Shown: positions 26,267 through 35,154, numbered from the stretch's first letter. The stretch: DNA of 64,000 nt from Nitrosococcus wardiae (GCF_004421105.1 NZ_CP038033.1:1693659-1757658), one strand, 5' to 3'. Notes: generated by a model from the sequence alone, not told the origin. A program made the numbers and translations.

Positions 26267-29200
26267 TCAATGAAAATTAGCAGAGACAACATTAGACATT
26301 GGACTCATATTATCATTTTTATCAAAAGTAAAGATGGCAACGTAAAAGGAATGAATTGATCTTGATGTAGTAATAGTAATTTTTTGCTTTTTATTTGGCG
26401 TTGGGATAAGATCCGGACCTAGGGCATTAGCTGCCCACCAATTTGTCATTTTTTTATCTGTGGTAGGCGCTTCTGAAATTGGCTTATCACTCCAGACAAT
26501 ATGATAACGATCAGCTTCTAGAGGAGGCGTCCAAGTTAAGGTAATTCTTCTACCTTCAGGAATAGCTTTAAGATCTGAAATAGCTTTAGGTGGTATTAAA
26601 TCAGCTTTTTTATATTCCCGTACAAACTGTACATGGCGACCTTGAAATTGCCCGTTCCATTCAAGAGCATTTGAGTAGACTTTATCTCCTCCATTAATTC
26701 CTTCTTTAACATACTTTTTTAGGTGGTCAAGATATTTTTGTTTCCCAGTATGTAAAAAATACCAGGCTTGAGGATCAGCTAAATTCTGTGCTCCGTAACT
26801 GGAAGATCCTCTTTGTCCTTTATCTGAGTTAACTTGATAAGCAAAGTTACCATAAATATAGTTCCATTCCATAAGGCCTGAGAGAAAATTGAAGGCTTCG
26901 GCATAAGCTTGCCAGTTTTTTCCTTTGACCTCGTTCATAAAAGTGATGATAGTATGGGCTAAATAACCAACCCAGGAAGCTCTATCCGATCTAAAGTCGC
27001 CATTCCACATTCGGCTGATACTGCCGTGTATTGGGCTCTGATTTTTGCGTAATTTATTAATATACTGTTGATATGCATTAATTAATTCCGGATCACCGGT
27101 GATTCGATAAGCTTGTAAGGCATGAGCTAGGGCATGAGCAGTTCCTCGAGTTGAAGGATCAGGATAGGGATCAAGACGGTGCAAAAAAGTTTTTCTAAAC
27201 TCACCTACAAATTTATACCAATCCTTAATCCAGGGGTTTCCTGTAAAATAATAGGCTTCCTCCATATGATAGAACCATGCATGTTGATCATCTCTTGGCT
27301 TTGCGTCTATGTCCGTACCTTCTATAAACGGAGCATCAAAATGTCTTCTAAAATTACCTCCATTAATTTTTCTCCAACTGTATCCTGCATAAGGATTTTC
27401 CGTGAGTTGAAGAAATTTCCAATCTTTATCAAAGCTGTATTGTGCCATCCATTGAGGGCGTACATTAAGTTCACCCATCGCAAATTGTTCTGCGAAGTAA
27501 TAATCACTTGGATTTTCACTAGCGATGAAAGAGCTTACACTGTAAGGCCAGCCGCCACCTTGTGAAGCGCCCCATTTTCTATGGATATCAATAAGAAACT
27601 GATCCCATCCGAAATTGTATTGCGTTGCTTTATCAATGTTAAAATTTGATGATTTGTATTGATAATGGCGTTGGTCGATAGTCGATGTTTTTTTATCAAT
27701 AGGAATAAAGCCATCCATATCAAGAGTAGCACGGGTAGCCTTATACCAGGCTGTAGGAAGAGTAGCAACCGGATGGTACTGAAATGTCTTCGCTAAATTA
27801 ATTAACTCTTCATTTTCAGTATTTGGACCATGAAAAAAGAGCAACATTTCTTTGTAAACATGTTGCATGTCTTCGAGCCAATATAGTCCTGTTTTTGTAA
27901 AGTGTGGAGTAGCTAATTTTTGTTGCCATTGAGCACTCCACTCTGGAAAAAGCTGGAAGGAAAGTTTGTTTTCGCTGTCGATTTCTAAGCCATTGGGCCA
28001 AGTCTGCCAAAAATAGCGCGTCAGCGCAGTTACTCCTTTTTCGGAGTCGCTAACATCGATAAAACCATCAGCAATTTTTCCAGAGGAGAGAGTAGATTTT
28101 GTTTTTTTATCATAAACTTTAAAACTATCATGGGATTCTTGTGCTAGATAAAGTCCATTCTCTCGTGTTCTTTCGTATATAGAGCCATCACCTATTCCAA
28201 GCCGCACCTTAGGATTGTTGTCCAATTTTAATCGAAAATCGATATTCATTGCTTCGAAATATAGAGGCCAGGAGAAGATTTTATTTTTTGCTGAATTTTG
28301 TAATTGATAATCGATTTTTATAAAAGGTTTATTTGCATAAGCAAATATCCTGACAGCAAAGCCGTGAAGGTGTTTTTTGGTATTAAAATATTTTGTCACG
28401 GCTTCTGCTCTAATTACTACTCTTGTGGGGCCAGATTCTTCTATCTCGAAAGCAACATTATTACGAGAGGAATCAAGTTGAACATCATCCGGTAAACGAC
28501 CTAGAAATACACCCCCATTTTTTTGATTTGAATAAATAATTTTTTCTGAATCATCAAACTTATTATCTTGATTTTGATCGAACCAAACCTTATCAAGAAT
28601 ATTGAATTTCTTTTTATCTACTGTAAATTTGATTGGTCCAGTAATAACTGTAATAAGATTACTTGTTTGTTTTACTTTTAAGGGGGTTTTTGTAGTATTA
28701 CCAGCACTATCGTCTTGTAAATAATAGCGAGCAATGCCTGTTCCCTGACCGCTAAAAGCACTTACTGTAGGTTGGAAATTAATCATTAGATGACGAATGC
28801 TATTGTCTCTAGCCCACCAACGATTCACTATGTTGAACTGTGCAGGTATAGTATCACCCGCAGAATCAATTATTCTAAATGCTTTGGTGTTATGGTATTG
28901 ACCTAGGGGAAGGGGAACAACGGTAGTAATGGGATATGATTTGACAACGACACCTGCAGTTTCTTTCACTTGTAATGGAACTCTTAAGGTGCCCTTTTTT
29001 CCAAACAAATCAGTGTCTTCATTAATTTTTCGCGGTGGGAGGTCTTCTCTTCGCGCTAATGCTGGTTGCCCTTTTTTGTCTGGTTTAGAGATTACAGTGT
29101 GTTTTTTGTCACTGGTAGGAGGTGGTGTTTTTTTAGGGGATGGATGCACTGCTGGAGTTTGGCTAGGCTGAGCTTTAGCATTGTTTTCTTCAAGCCTGCG

Positions 29201-29410
29201 ATTTTTTTGGCGTACTTCCTCCTTAAGATCAGCAATTTTTTGCTTTAATATCACTACCTCAGGATGCAATTCCGTGTAATTTAGCAATAGCCTATCTAAT
29301 TTTTCCTCTAATTTATGAATCTTAGAGTTGGAGGCAGCAGAGTTTTCTCCTGAAGCTAAAGTGATAATGGTCAATAGAAAAAAGAAACTTAAATTAAGTG
29401 AGATATGCAC
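26267..29410 (-). CDS. Secreted RIFT-barrel / exo-polysaccharide-lyase-like protein with N-terminal coiled coil
   Basis: A 1047-residue protein. Residues 1-20 are a signal peptide (LNLSFFFLLTIITLASG). Residues about 30-85 form a coiled coil containing LLLNYTELHPEVVILKQKIA, very like the LLxxYTxxHPDVxxL motif of exosortase-A-type chain-length (Wzz/PCP) proteins. A Pro/Lys/Thr linker follows. From about 145 the protein reads YPITTVVPLPLGQYHNT, DSAGDTIPAQFNIVNRWWARD and IRHLMINFQP, the RIFT-barrel start of the exo-rhamnogalacturonan-lyase-like (PcRGLX/YetA-type) family, then a long helical-toroid part rich in aromatic residues, and a final fibronectin-III-like domain (RRITLTWTPPLEADRYHIVW). It may trim the exported polysaccharide in the periplasm; activity is inferred. 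Confidence 0.75.
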   Translation of the reverse strand: MHISLNLSFFFLLTIITLASGENSAASNSKIHKLEEKLDRLLLNYTELHPEVVILKQKIADLKEEVRQKNRRLEENNAKAQPSQTPAVHPSPKKTPPPTSDKKHTVISKPDKKGQPALARREDLPPRKINEDTDLFGKKGTLRVPLQVKETAGVVVKSYPITTVVPLPLGQYHNTKAFRIIDSAGDTIPAQFNIVNRWWARDNSIRHLMINFQPTVSAFSGQGTGIARYYLQDDSAGNTTKTPLKVKQTSNLITVITGPIKFTVDKKKFNILDKVWFDQNQDNKFDDSEKIIYSNQKNGGVFLGRLPDDVQLDSSRNNVAFEIEESGPTRVVIRAEAVTKYFNTKKHLHGFAVRIFAYANKPFIKIDYQLQNSAKNKIFSWPLYFEAMNIDFRLKLDNNPKVRLGIGDGSIYERTRENGLYLAQESHDSFKVYDKKTKSTLSSGKIADGFIDVSDSEKGVTALTRYFWQTWPNGLEIDSENKLSFQLFPEWSAQWQQKLATPHFTKTGLYWLEDMQHVYKEMLLFFHGPNTENEELINLAKTFQYHPVATLPTAWYKATRATLDMDGFIPIDKKTSTIDQRHYQYKSSNFNIDKATQYNFGWDQFLIDIHRKWGASQGGGWPYSVSSFIASENPSDYYFAEQFAMGELNVRPQWMAQYSFDKDWKFLQLTENPYAGYSWRKINGGNFRRHFDAPFIEGTDIDAKPRDDQHAWFYHMEEAYYFTGNPWIKDWYKFVGEFRKTFLHRLDPYPDPSTRGTAHALAHALQAYRITGDPELINAYQQYINKLRKNQSPIHGSISRMWNGDFRSDRASWVGYLAHTIITFMNEVKGKNWQAYAEAFNFLSGLMEWNYIYGNFAYQVNSDKGQRGSSSYGAQNLADPQAWYFLHTGKQKYLDHLKKYVKEGINGGDKVYSNALEWNGQFQGRHVQFVREYKKADLIPPKAISDLKAIPEGRRITLTWTPPLEADRYHIVWSDKPISEAPTTDKKMTNWWAANALGPDLIPTPNKKQKITITTSRSIHSFYVAIFTFDKNDNMSPMSNVVSANFH

Positions 29411-29627
29411 TTTAGTCCTCTTGCCTCAGAAAACGATGGTTAAGAGTAAATCTTTTTAGTTTCTATGAGCATAATCCTTATAGAATAAAGAAATCAAATT
29501 TGTGATGCCAATCGAAGTAGCGCTTGAGGGCAAGAGGGTGTTTTTAAGCAAGTGTTCGTTGTTGCTGGATAAGCTCGAAGCGAAGATTAAGCAAGTTTGT
29601 TCGGATTCGGCTTAGAGGAGGTAGATA

Positions 29628-30416
29628 GTGAAACAATGGGGTCACAGGATGCCGCAGCAGCTGTTGCTTTTCCTTTTTATTATCTTGATGTTCTTGCCGG
29701 AAGCAGAAATTTTAGCTGATCTTCCCGATACTATTAATCGTGTCAAGCATGCCGTGGTTGGGATAGGCACTTATACACCCACCCACCAATCTCAGGCAAG
29801 TTATAGAGGGACAGGGTTCATGGTGGCCGATGGTCGGCATGTAGTCACCAATGCTCATGTCTTACCCTCCTCACTCAATGCCAAGCGCCGTGAACATATC
29901 GCGGTGTTTGTTGGCATTCAAGGAAAAGTACGGCGAGCGGAGAAGGTGGTAGTAGATCATAAACATGATCTCGCCCTACTGAAGATTGATGGAGCGTCTC
30001 TTCCAGCATTCTCCTTAGGTAATGCATCTCGGGTACGTGAAGGTGATTTAGTGGCTTTCACGGGATTTCCCATTGGGCCAGTGTTAGGTTTATATCCGGT
30101 GACGCATCGGGGTATTGTGGCAGCAATTACGCCAATTGCCTCGGCTGGAAGAGTCTTAAGGGATCTTAACCCCCAGCGTATCCAGCATCTCCGTTCTGAG
30201 CCTTTCAAAGTGTTTCAGTTGGATGCTACAGCCTATCCGGGCAATAGTGGTAGCCCAGTCTATGACCCGGACACAGGAAAATTATTAGGCGTAGTAAATA
30301 TGGTGTTTGTCAAGGAAAGCAAAGAAAATATACTCAAGGACCCGAGTGGGATCACTTACGCTATTCCGGTAGATCATCTTCGCACACTGCTTAGTAGGGC
30401 AGGATTAAAACCATAG
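29628..30416 (+). CDS. Secreted trypsin-like serine protease (S1C/DegP-like, no PDZ domain)
   Basis: A 262-residue protein from GTG 29628, fixed by GAGGAGG eight bases upstream. An N-terminal signal peptide (LLLFLFIILMFLPEAEILA) is followed by the chymotrypsin-fold triad: His77 in VVTNAHVLP, Asp114 in HKHDLALLKI and Ser207 in YPGNSGSPVY. It ends at residue 262 with no PDZ domain, unlike DegP/DegS. It should act in the periplasm on damaged or specific proteins. It lies just before the HprK-related cluster and could process a product of it, but a 427-bp gap with its own promoter separates them, so this is only a guess. Confidence 0.88.
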   Translation: MKQWGHRMPQQLLLFLFIILMFLPEAEILADLPDTINRVKHAVVGIGTYTPTHQSQASYRGTGFMVADGRHVVTNAHVLPSSLNAKRREHIAVFVGIQGKVRRAEKVVVDHKHDLALLKIDGASLPAFSLGNASRVREGDLVAFTGFPIGPVLGLYPVTHRGIVAAITPIASAGRVLRDLNPQRIQHLRSEPFKVFQLDATAYPGNSGSPVYDPDTGKLLGVVNMVFVKESKENILKDPSGITYAIPVDHLRTLLSRAGLKP

Positions 30417-30843
30417 ATGAATCTTTTTTCCCAAAATATATTGGCTTTGTCAAAATAATTAACACCTTATTGTAGAATTTTATGCACCACACATGATGTG
30501 GTGATGTCTATAATTAATAATCTAGAATGTTCTTATGGCAATTGGCACTCGAAGGGGCCAATAATGATGATTCCGGGGAGAAGATAATTTGGGTTGTTGA
30601 AAAAGGTTACAACTTTGAAGCCTTATTTAGAATGAGAGCGAATATATAAGATATTGTTTTATTCTTTGGGGTTGCTGTGTTCAAACTGTCAATAGAATTT
30701 GCGAATGGGTGAGTACTGTTGATAGTGATAAAAAAATATGGCATAAAAACAATAACTTATATATTGGCGCATATATTGCATATTGCCTTAGATATTTTAG
30801 ATGCATAATATTCTCAAACCAATTATGAGGGAGATGGAGGGTT
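30417..30843. other. Regulatory spacer before the HprK-related cluster
   Basis: 427 bp without a gene. It contains a perfect 7-bp inverted repeat CACCACA-CATGA-TGTGGTG (30485-30503), a candidate operator or small hairpin, and a good sigma70-type promoter close to the next start (listed separately). AT-rich near the promoter. Nothing else is recognisable. Confidence 0.45.
30783..30811 (+). promoter_or_regulatory. Sigma70-type promoter for the repeat-protein / HprK-related cluster
   Basis: TTGCCT (30783-30788), a 17-bp spacer and TAATAT (30806-30811), with the ATG 33 bp downstream behind GGGAGATGGAGG. Spacing and -10 are near ideal. Predicted by eye only. Confidence 0.55.
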
Positions 30844-31902
30844 ATGATTACCTCTCAAGATAATTCTAAAAAGGACGTTAAAGCTTTGAAGACGGAATCA
30901 CTCCAAGGGCAAGATGAACGTTCTTCTTCCGTCTCAAAACCTCGGCGTACCCTTTTAAAAGGAGCTGCGGCGGTGCCGGTCATTATGACTTTGCCGAGCG
31001 GGGCAGCAGTGGCTATGAGCAGCTACAACTCAGAAGCGTGCATAGCAAAAGATCAACAATTAGCTTGGAACGAGCAGCCCAATTGGCTAGTTGAAAGTAC
31101 GGATACTTGGGTACGTAAGGAGGTGAAGGCTAGACAGCTTCAATCTAATAGCTACTCTGATCCTTTTTGGGTTTACCAGCCTCATGAGGATGTAGATCGT
31201 TGGTTAGATGAGTATGGCAGATACTATTACACCCAAAGTGGTGATCCTGTGGAAGAAGCAGGGATGAGTGATCCTGTGGAAGAAGCAGGGATGAGTGATC
31301 CTGTGGAAGAAGCAGGGATGAGTGATCCTGTGGAAGAAGCAGGGATGGGTAGCCGTGAGGATGCTAGGATAGCATGGGCGCGGCGAGCAAGGGAGGAGGC
31401 AGGGATCTATGTGGAAGGCGCAGGGAATAGTAACCCTGTGAGAAGAGCAAGGAATGATAACCCTGTGAGAAGAGCAAGGAATGATAACCCTATGGAAGGA
31501 GCAGGGAATGGTAATTGTACGGAAGAAGCAGGGATGGGTAGCCGTGAGGATGCTAGGATAGCATGGGCGCGGCGAGCAAGGGAGGAGGCAGGGATCTTTG
31601 TGGAAGGCGCAGGGAATAGTAACCCTGTGAAAGGAGCAGGGAATGGTAATTGTACGGAAGAAGCAGGGAATGGTAATCCTAAGGAAGAAACAGGGATGGG
31701 TGCTCCTATGGAAGAAACAGAGAATGGTAATTATATGATAGGACCAGGGAATAGCAATTTTTTAATAGTGACAGAGGATACTCCCCGCTATGTCATTGCT
31801 CAAGTAGATGAGTCCGGTGCGATAATAGGCTTTGGACCTTCTGACCAATTCAATCATATTACGGGTTCATGTTGGTATTCAGTGAATCCCACTACCATAT
31901 AG
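30844..31902 (+). CDS. Twin-arginine-leader protein built of 9-residue tandem repeats; candidate substrate of the HPr-rel-A system
   Basis: A 352-residue protein. Residues 1-32 are hydrophilic, then PRRTLLKGAAAVPVIMTLPS (33-52) and GAAVAMSS form a twin-arginine-like leader that ends near Cys66. This leader style is typical of small proteins encoded beside HprK-related kinase A genes. Residues about 134-304 are a tandem array of 9-residue units, in DNA 27 bp each: four nearly perfect DPVEEAGMS units, then variants (NPVRRARND, NPMEGAGNG, NCTEEAGMG) and an 'SREDARIAW/ARRAREEAG' segment present twice. The C-terminal 48 residues (RYVIAQVDESGAIIGFGPSD, GSCWYSVNP) are unique. Strong ribosome site. 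Function unknown; I infer an exported peptide or protein modified by the three following gene products. Confidence 0.75.
   Translation: MITSQDNSKKDVKALKTESLQGQDERSSSVSKPRRTLLKGAAAVPVIMTLPSGAAVAMSSYNSEACIAKDQQLAWNEQPNWLVESTDTWVRKEVKARQLQSNSYSDPFWVYQPHEDVDRWLDEYGRYYYTQSGDPVEEAGMSDPVEEAGMSDPVEEAGMSDPVEEAGMGSREDARIAWARRAREEAGIYVEGAGNSNPVRRARNDNPVRRARNDNPMEGAGNGNCTEEAGMGSREDARIAWARRAREEAGIFVEGAGNSNPVKGAGNGNCTEEAGNGNPKEETGMGAPMEETENGNYMIGPGNSNFLIVTEDTPRYVIAQVDESGAIIGFGPSDQFNHITGSCWYSVNPTTI
31243..31755 (+). repeat. 27-bp tandem repeat array, 19 units, in frame
   Basis: Units 31243-31269, 31270-31296, 31297-31323 and 31324-31350 are identical but for the last codons (GATCCTGTGGAAGAAGCAGG core). The array then continues in diverged 27-bp units to 31755. 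Inside it, 31332-31441 and 31521-31630 are 110-bp direct repeats with a single mismatch, offset by 189 bp (exactly seven units), which points to a recent block duplication. There are no spacers, so this is not a CRISPR. Confidence 0.9.
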
Positions 31903-31928
31903 ATGTAGCAAAAATACTTTGAAATATA

Positions 31929-32213
31929 GTGTGCAGATTTATTACCTGGAAAGTACCTGATGAAAGAAGTATTTTTTGTGAATCTTTTGGCAATTATTAT
32001 ATCATTTTCAACCAAAGTTCAGGTGAAACCCATCTTCTCAATGAGCTTGCAGCGGAAGCATTACGAATTTTAGAAATTTATCCGGTGAGTGAAGCGGAGC
32101 TTGCAGATCGTTTGAGGGAAGTCTTTGAAGTCGAACTCGAAGAGCTTCTGCCTCGCATGTCGCGCCTGCTTAAAGAATTTGATAACTTAGGATTAATTGA
32201 ACCCTGCTGCTAG
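31929..32213 (+). CDS. PqqD-family protein of the HPr-rel-A system
   Basis: A 94-residue protein from GTG 31929, 26 bp after the repeat-protein gene. It has the PqqD winged-helix pattern: W-x-VP start, then YYIIFNQSSGETHLLNELAA (SGxTHxLN), EALRILEIYPVSEAELADRL and a final helix. PqqD-like domains are the leader-binding 'RiPP recognition element' of many peptide-modifying systems. TIGRFAM treats this subgroup as the PqqD-related partner of HprK-related kinase A. I infer that it presents the leader of the preceding protein to the kinase. Its stop shares one base with the next start (TAGTG), so translation is coupled. Confidence 0.85.
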   Translation: MCRFITWKVPDERSIFCESFGNYYIIFNQSSGETHLLNELAAEALRILEIYPVSEAELADRLREVFEVELEELLPRMSRLLKEFDNLGLIEPCC

Positions 32214-33133
32214 TGAAGGTTGCTTGTCTAAAGGTTCCCGAACTCAAAGAGCGCCTCTCTGGTGTTGGCCTTTATTTAAAAACAGGACCTTTTATTGTCC
32301 GTTTGCAGGGGCAAATTGGCACCCTGCCGCAAATTATCCGATTACTTTACGCAGACTTCCCTGTCGCCAAAGGTGAAGTGATTGCAGATTTTCATATCTC
32401 TTTAAGAAAACCTGGAAATTTGCGCTATTGGTGGCGGCCTCAAGTATTATTTCAAATTGATGGCCGTATACCTTTCGAACCTTTCCCCCTCAAGCTCGCC
32501 ACACCCCTATTGGAGTGGGGTATGAATTGGTGTATTGCGACTCGGGCCCATCATTACTTAATGCTGCATGCAGGTATTGTAGAGAAAAATGGGCAAGGCA
32601 TTATCTTACCTGCCTATCCAGGATCAGGGAAAAGCACACTTTGTGCTGCATTAATTCACCGTGGCTGGCGATTGCTTTCTGATGAATTCGGATTGGTGAA
32701 TATGGAAGACGGCAGGATAGTCCCTTTACCCCGCCCCATTTCTTTAAAAAATCAATCTATAGCAGTGATCCGGGAGTTTGCGCCGGATGCAGTAATCGGT
32801 CCGTCCTTTCCGAAAACCCGCAAAGGAACTGTTGCTCATCTACGGCCACCGACATCTAGCGTTGAACGGATGGAAGAGACTGTTTCGCCTTCTCTAGTTA
32901 TCTTTCCCCGATATAAAACCGGCGCACCTACTGTTTTAGAGTCCTATTCCCAAGCTTATGCGTTTTTGAAATTGGCTAACAATGCCTTCAATTATGAGGT
33001 GCTTGGTGTAAATGGCTTCAAACTTGTCACGAAAATGATCAGATCATGCCAATGTTATGCCTTATCTTTCGGCGATCTAGATGAAGCTATTGCTAAACTT
33101 GATGCTTTGGTAGCCCCTTCATATGCTGGTTAA
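32213..33133 (+). CDS. HprK-related kinase A
   Basis: A 306-residue protein, GTG start at 32213 overlapping the previous stop. The C-terminal half is an HPr-kinase-like P-loop domain: LPAYPGSGKSTLCAALIHRG with Walker A at 135-142, and WRLLSDEFGLV (154-161) with the acidic Walker B-type residues. VPLPRPISLKN follows as in HprK. No phosphotransferase-system genes are near, so HPr is unlikely to be the substrate. Relatives of HprK phosphorylate lasso-peptide precursors (the paeninodin-type clusters), which is the best precedent for peptide phosphorylation here. The phosphorylated target is not known. Confidence 0.88.
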   Translation: MKVACLKVPELKERLSGVGLYLKTGPFIVRLQGQIGTLPQIIRLLYADFPVAKGEVIADFHISLRKPGNLRYWWRPQVLFQIDGRIPFEPFPLKLATPLLEWGMNWCIATRAHHYLMLHAGIVEKNGQGIILPAYPGSGKSTLCAALIHRGWRLLSDEFGLVNMEDGRIVPLPRPISLKNQSIAVIREFAPDAVIGPSFPKTRKGTVAHLRPPTSSVERMEETVSPSLVIFPRYKTGAPTVLESYSQAYAFLKLANNAFNYEVLGVNGFKLVTKMIRSCQCYALSFGDLDEAIAKLDALVAPSYAG

Positions 33134-34241
33134 GCAGCCTTTGTCGGGCGCGGAGCAACTCCTTCTCAAAGCGCTATGTCAACCAGAAAGTTTGTTTGCC
33201 CTGCAAGTAGGGGAGTGGGATTTATTATTACGTGTGGCTCGCCAAGCCCGTCTCTTGGCCTCCTTGGGAGAGCAGATAGAGCAACGGGCTTTACTTGACC
33301 AATTGCCGTTTAAGGTGGCTGAGCATATGACAGCAGCGCGGGCGCTGGCAAATCAGCGTCAGCGCCAAGTGCTATGGGAAATCAACCGCTTGCAGAGGGC
33401 CTTGACTGATATTCATATTCCTTGTGTCTTACTCAAAGGAGGAGCTTATCTTCTAGCAAAATTGCCGGTTGCCAGAGGCCGCCTACTTGCCGACGTTGAT
33501 CTTTTAGTGCCCAAAACGAATTTAAAAACGGTAGAGTTAACCCTGAAACGAGGGGGTTGGGAGGCCGCTAAAGTTGATGATTATGACCAGCAGTATTATC
33601 GTCGTTGGATGCATGAATTGCCTCCTATGCGGCACCGAGATAGGCAAGTCGAGGTCGATATCCACCATACAATTTTGCCTGTGACCAGTCGTTTGCACCC
33701 TAATCCGGATTTGCTTTTGGACGCTGCACAGTCGATTGAGGGGACGCCCTTTAAAGTTTTGGCACCGGTAGATATGGTGCTTCACAGTGCAACGCATTTG
33801 TTTTATGACTCAGAACTGGATGGTCAATTACGAGATTTAGTCGATCTAGATGGTTTGCTGCGCCACTTCGGCCGTGAATTCAGCTTCTGGGAGAGTCTGG
33901 TACCGCGGGCTATCCAGCTAGAGTTACAAAGACCGCTATTTTATGCACTGCGTTATACGCGGCACTTGCTGGAGACGCCTGTTCCTGCTGATGTTATCCG
34001 GGAGATTGAAAATGAAAAACCTTCGGTACTGGTCTCCTTGGTGATGGATAAATTAGTGCCGCGGGCGTTGTTTCCAGAGCATCCGGATCATCCTCGCTGG
34101 TCTACAGGAGTTGCCTGCTGGTTGCTTTATGTTCGCTCCCATTATCTGCGCATGCCAATGCATTTGTTGATGCCTCATCTGGCTCGCAAAGCTATTGGAC
34201 GTGCCCAGAACAAGTATTTGCACCATCTTAAGACAAACTAA
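33123..34241 (+). CDS. Nucleotidyltransferase family protein (PF14907-like)
   Basis: A 372-residue protein whose ATG lies 11 bp inside the end of the kinase gene. The catalytic signature is LLKGGAYLLAKLPVARGRLL (GG at 106-107) followed by ADVDLLVP (the metal-binding DxD at 124-126) and the third acidic site in RQVEVDIHH. Such proteins transfer a nucleoside monophosphate to a protein, peptide or small molecule. The same trio of PqqD-like, HprK-like and nucleotidyltransferase proteins occurs in tailored lasso-peptide clusters. It ends 17 bp from the convergent rpoH stop. Substrate unknown. Confidence 0.85.
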   Translation: MLVKQPLSGAEQLLLKALCQPESLFALQVGEWDLLLRVARQARLLASLGEQIEQRALLDQLPFKVAEHMTAARALANQRQRQVLWEINRLQRALTDIHIPCVLLKGGAYLLAKLPVARGRLLADVDLLVPKTNLKTVELTLKRGGWEAAKVDDYDQQYYRRWMHELPPMRHRDRQVEVDIHHTILPVTSRLHPNPDLLLDAAQSIEGTPFKVLAPVDMVLHSATHLFYDSELDGQLRDLVDLDGLLRHFGREFSFWESLVPRAIQLELQRPLFYALRYTRHLLETPVPADVIREIENEKPSVLVSLVMDKLVPRALFPEHPDHPRWSTGVACWLLYVRSHYLRMPMHLLMPHLARKAIGRAQNKYLHHLKTN

Positions 34242-34258
34242 TTGGCCGCATTCGTATG

Positions 34259-35122
34259 TTAGTCGTTGAGCATAGAACGCAATTTCTTGATAGCGTTATT
34301 TTCCAACTGGCGGATGCGCTCGGCAGAGATTTGGTATTCCGCTGCCAGTTCGTGCAAGGTGCTTTTGCTTTCTTGAAGCCAACGACGGTGGATAATGGCG
34401 CGGCTCCGAGGGTCCAGCGCTTCCAATGCCTGCTGCAGCCGTTGACCATAATAATGCTCTTGATCCAGCCGCTCCATTTGCCCGGCCGGATCGGTACTGG
34501 GATCAGAAAGATAGGCGATCGGCGCAGGGATATCATCTTCGCTATTTTCAGCGTTGGAGCTCTCAAAGGGAGTGTCTTGGCTGCTTAAGCGCGCTTCCAT
34601 TTCCAAGACCTGCTCAGGGCTGACCCCTAGATCACGGGCAACCTCATCCACCTCTTTTCGATTTAGCCAACCCAAGCGCTTTTTAGCGCTCCGCAAATTA
34701 AAGAATAGTTTGCGCTGGGCTTTGGTGGTTGCTACTTTGACGATACGCCAGTTGCGAAGAATAAATTCATGAATTTCAGCCCGGATCCAATGCACAGCAA
34801 AAGACACCAGACGGACCCCTTGCTCTGGATCGAAACGTTTGACCGCCTTCATGAGGCCAATATTGCCCTCCTGGATTAAATCGGCTAGGGGAAGTCCATA
34901 ACCACTGTATCCTCGAGCAATCCGGACCACGAAACGAAGATGAGAAAGCACCAGCTGCCGGGCTGCGTCTAGATCATGGTGATGTCTAAGCCGAAGGGCA
35001 AGATTGCGTTCCTGGTCTGCGCTTAGTATGGGAATACTATGGACAGTTTGACAGTAGGTATCCAGATCGCCCACAGCCACCGGCACCAAGAAGCCATTAC
35101 TATTGCGTACAGTCAGTTCCAT
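34259..35122 (-). CDS. rpoH: RNA polymerase heat-shock sigma factor sigma-32
   Basis: A 287-residue sigma70-family protein of group 3, matching the length of RpoH (about 284). Region 2: [60 protein letters not shown]. The RpoH box, specific for sigma-32, is the [13 protein letters not shown] segment. Region 4 ends [18 protein letters not shown]. It directs RNA polymerase to chaperone and protease promoters. Its promoter is overlapped by a perfect CIRCE operator, which adds HrcA control unusual for this gene. It lies after ftsY, as in other gammaproteobacteria, but ftsE and ftsX are absent between them. Confidence 0.95.
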   Translation of the reverse strand: MELTVRNSNGFLVPVAVGDLDTYCQTVHSIPILSADQERNLALRLRHHHDLDAARQLVLSHLRFVVRIARGYSGYGLPLADLIQEGNIGLMKAVKRFDPEQGVRLVSFAVHWIRAEIHEFILRNWRIVKVATTKAQRKLFFNLRSAKKRLGWLNRKEVDEVARDLGVSPEQVLEMEARLSSQDTPFESSNAENSEDDIPAPIAYLSDPSTDPAGQMERLDQEHYYGQRLQQALEALDPRSRAIIHRRWLQESKSTLHELAAEYQISAERIRQLENNAIKKLRSMLND

Positions 35123-35154
35123 AAGTTCCCCTTCAGAAAAAAGCTCTTTTTATA

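Noticed and set aside
29505-29615. 36-residue open frame beginning MPIEVALEGKRVFLSKCSLL before the protease gene
   Set aside because: Poor ribosome site and no motif; a short fragment of a lost gene is possible but cannot be supported.
30601-30782. Sigma54 or further regulatory boxes upstream of the repeat-protein gene
   Set aside because: TGGCAC occurs at about 30545 but without a TTGCA at the right spacing; only the sigma70-type promoter is convincing.
31243-31755. CRISPR array
   Set aside because: The 27-bp repeats are contiguous, without spacers, and stay in frame inside a protein gene.
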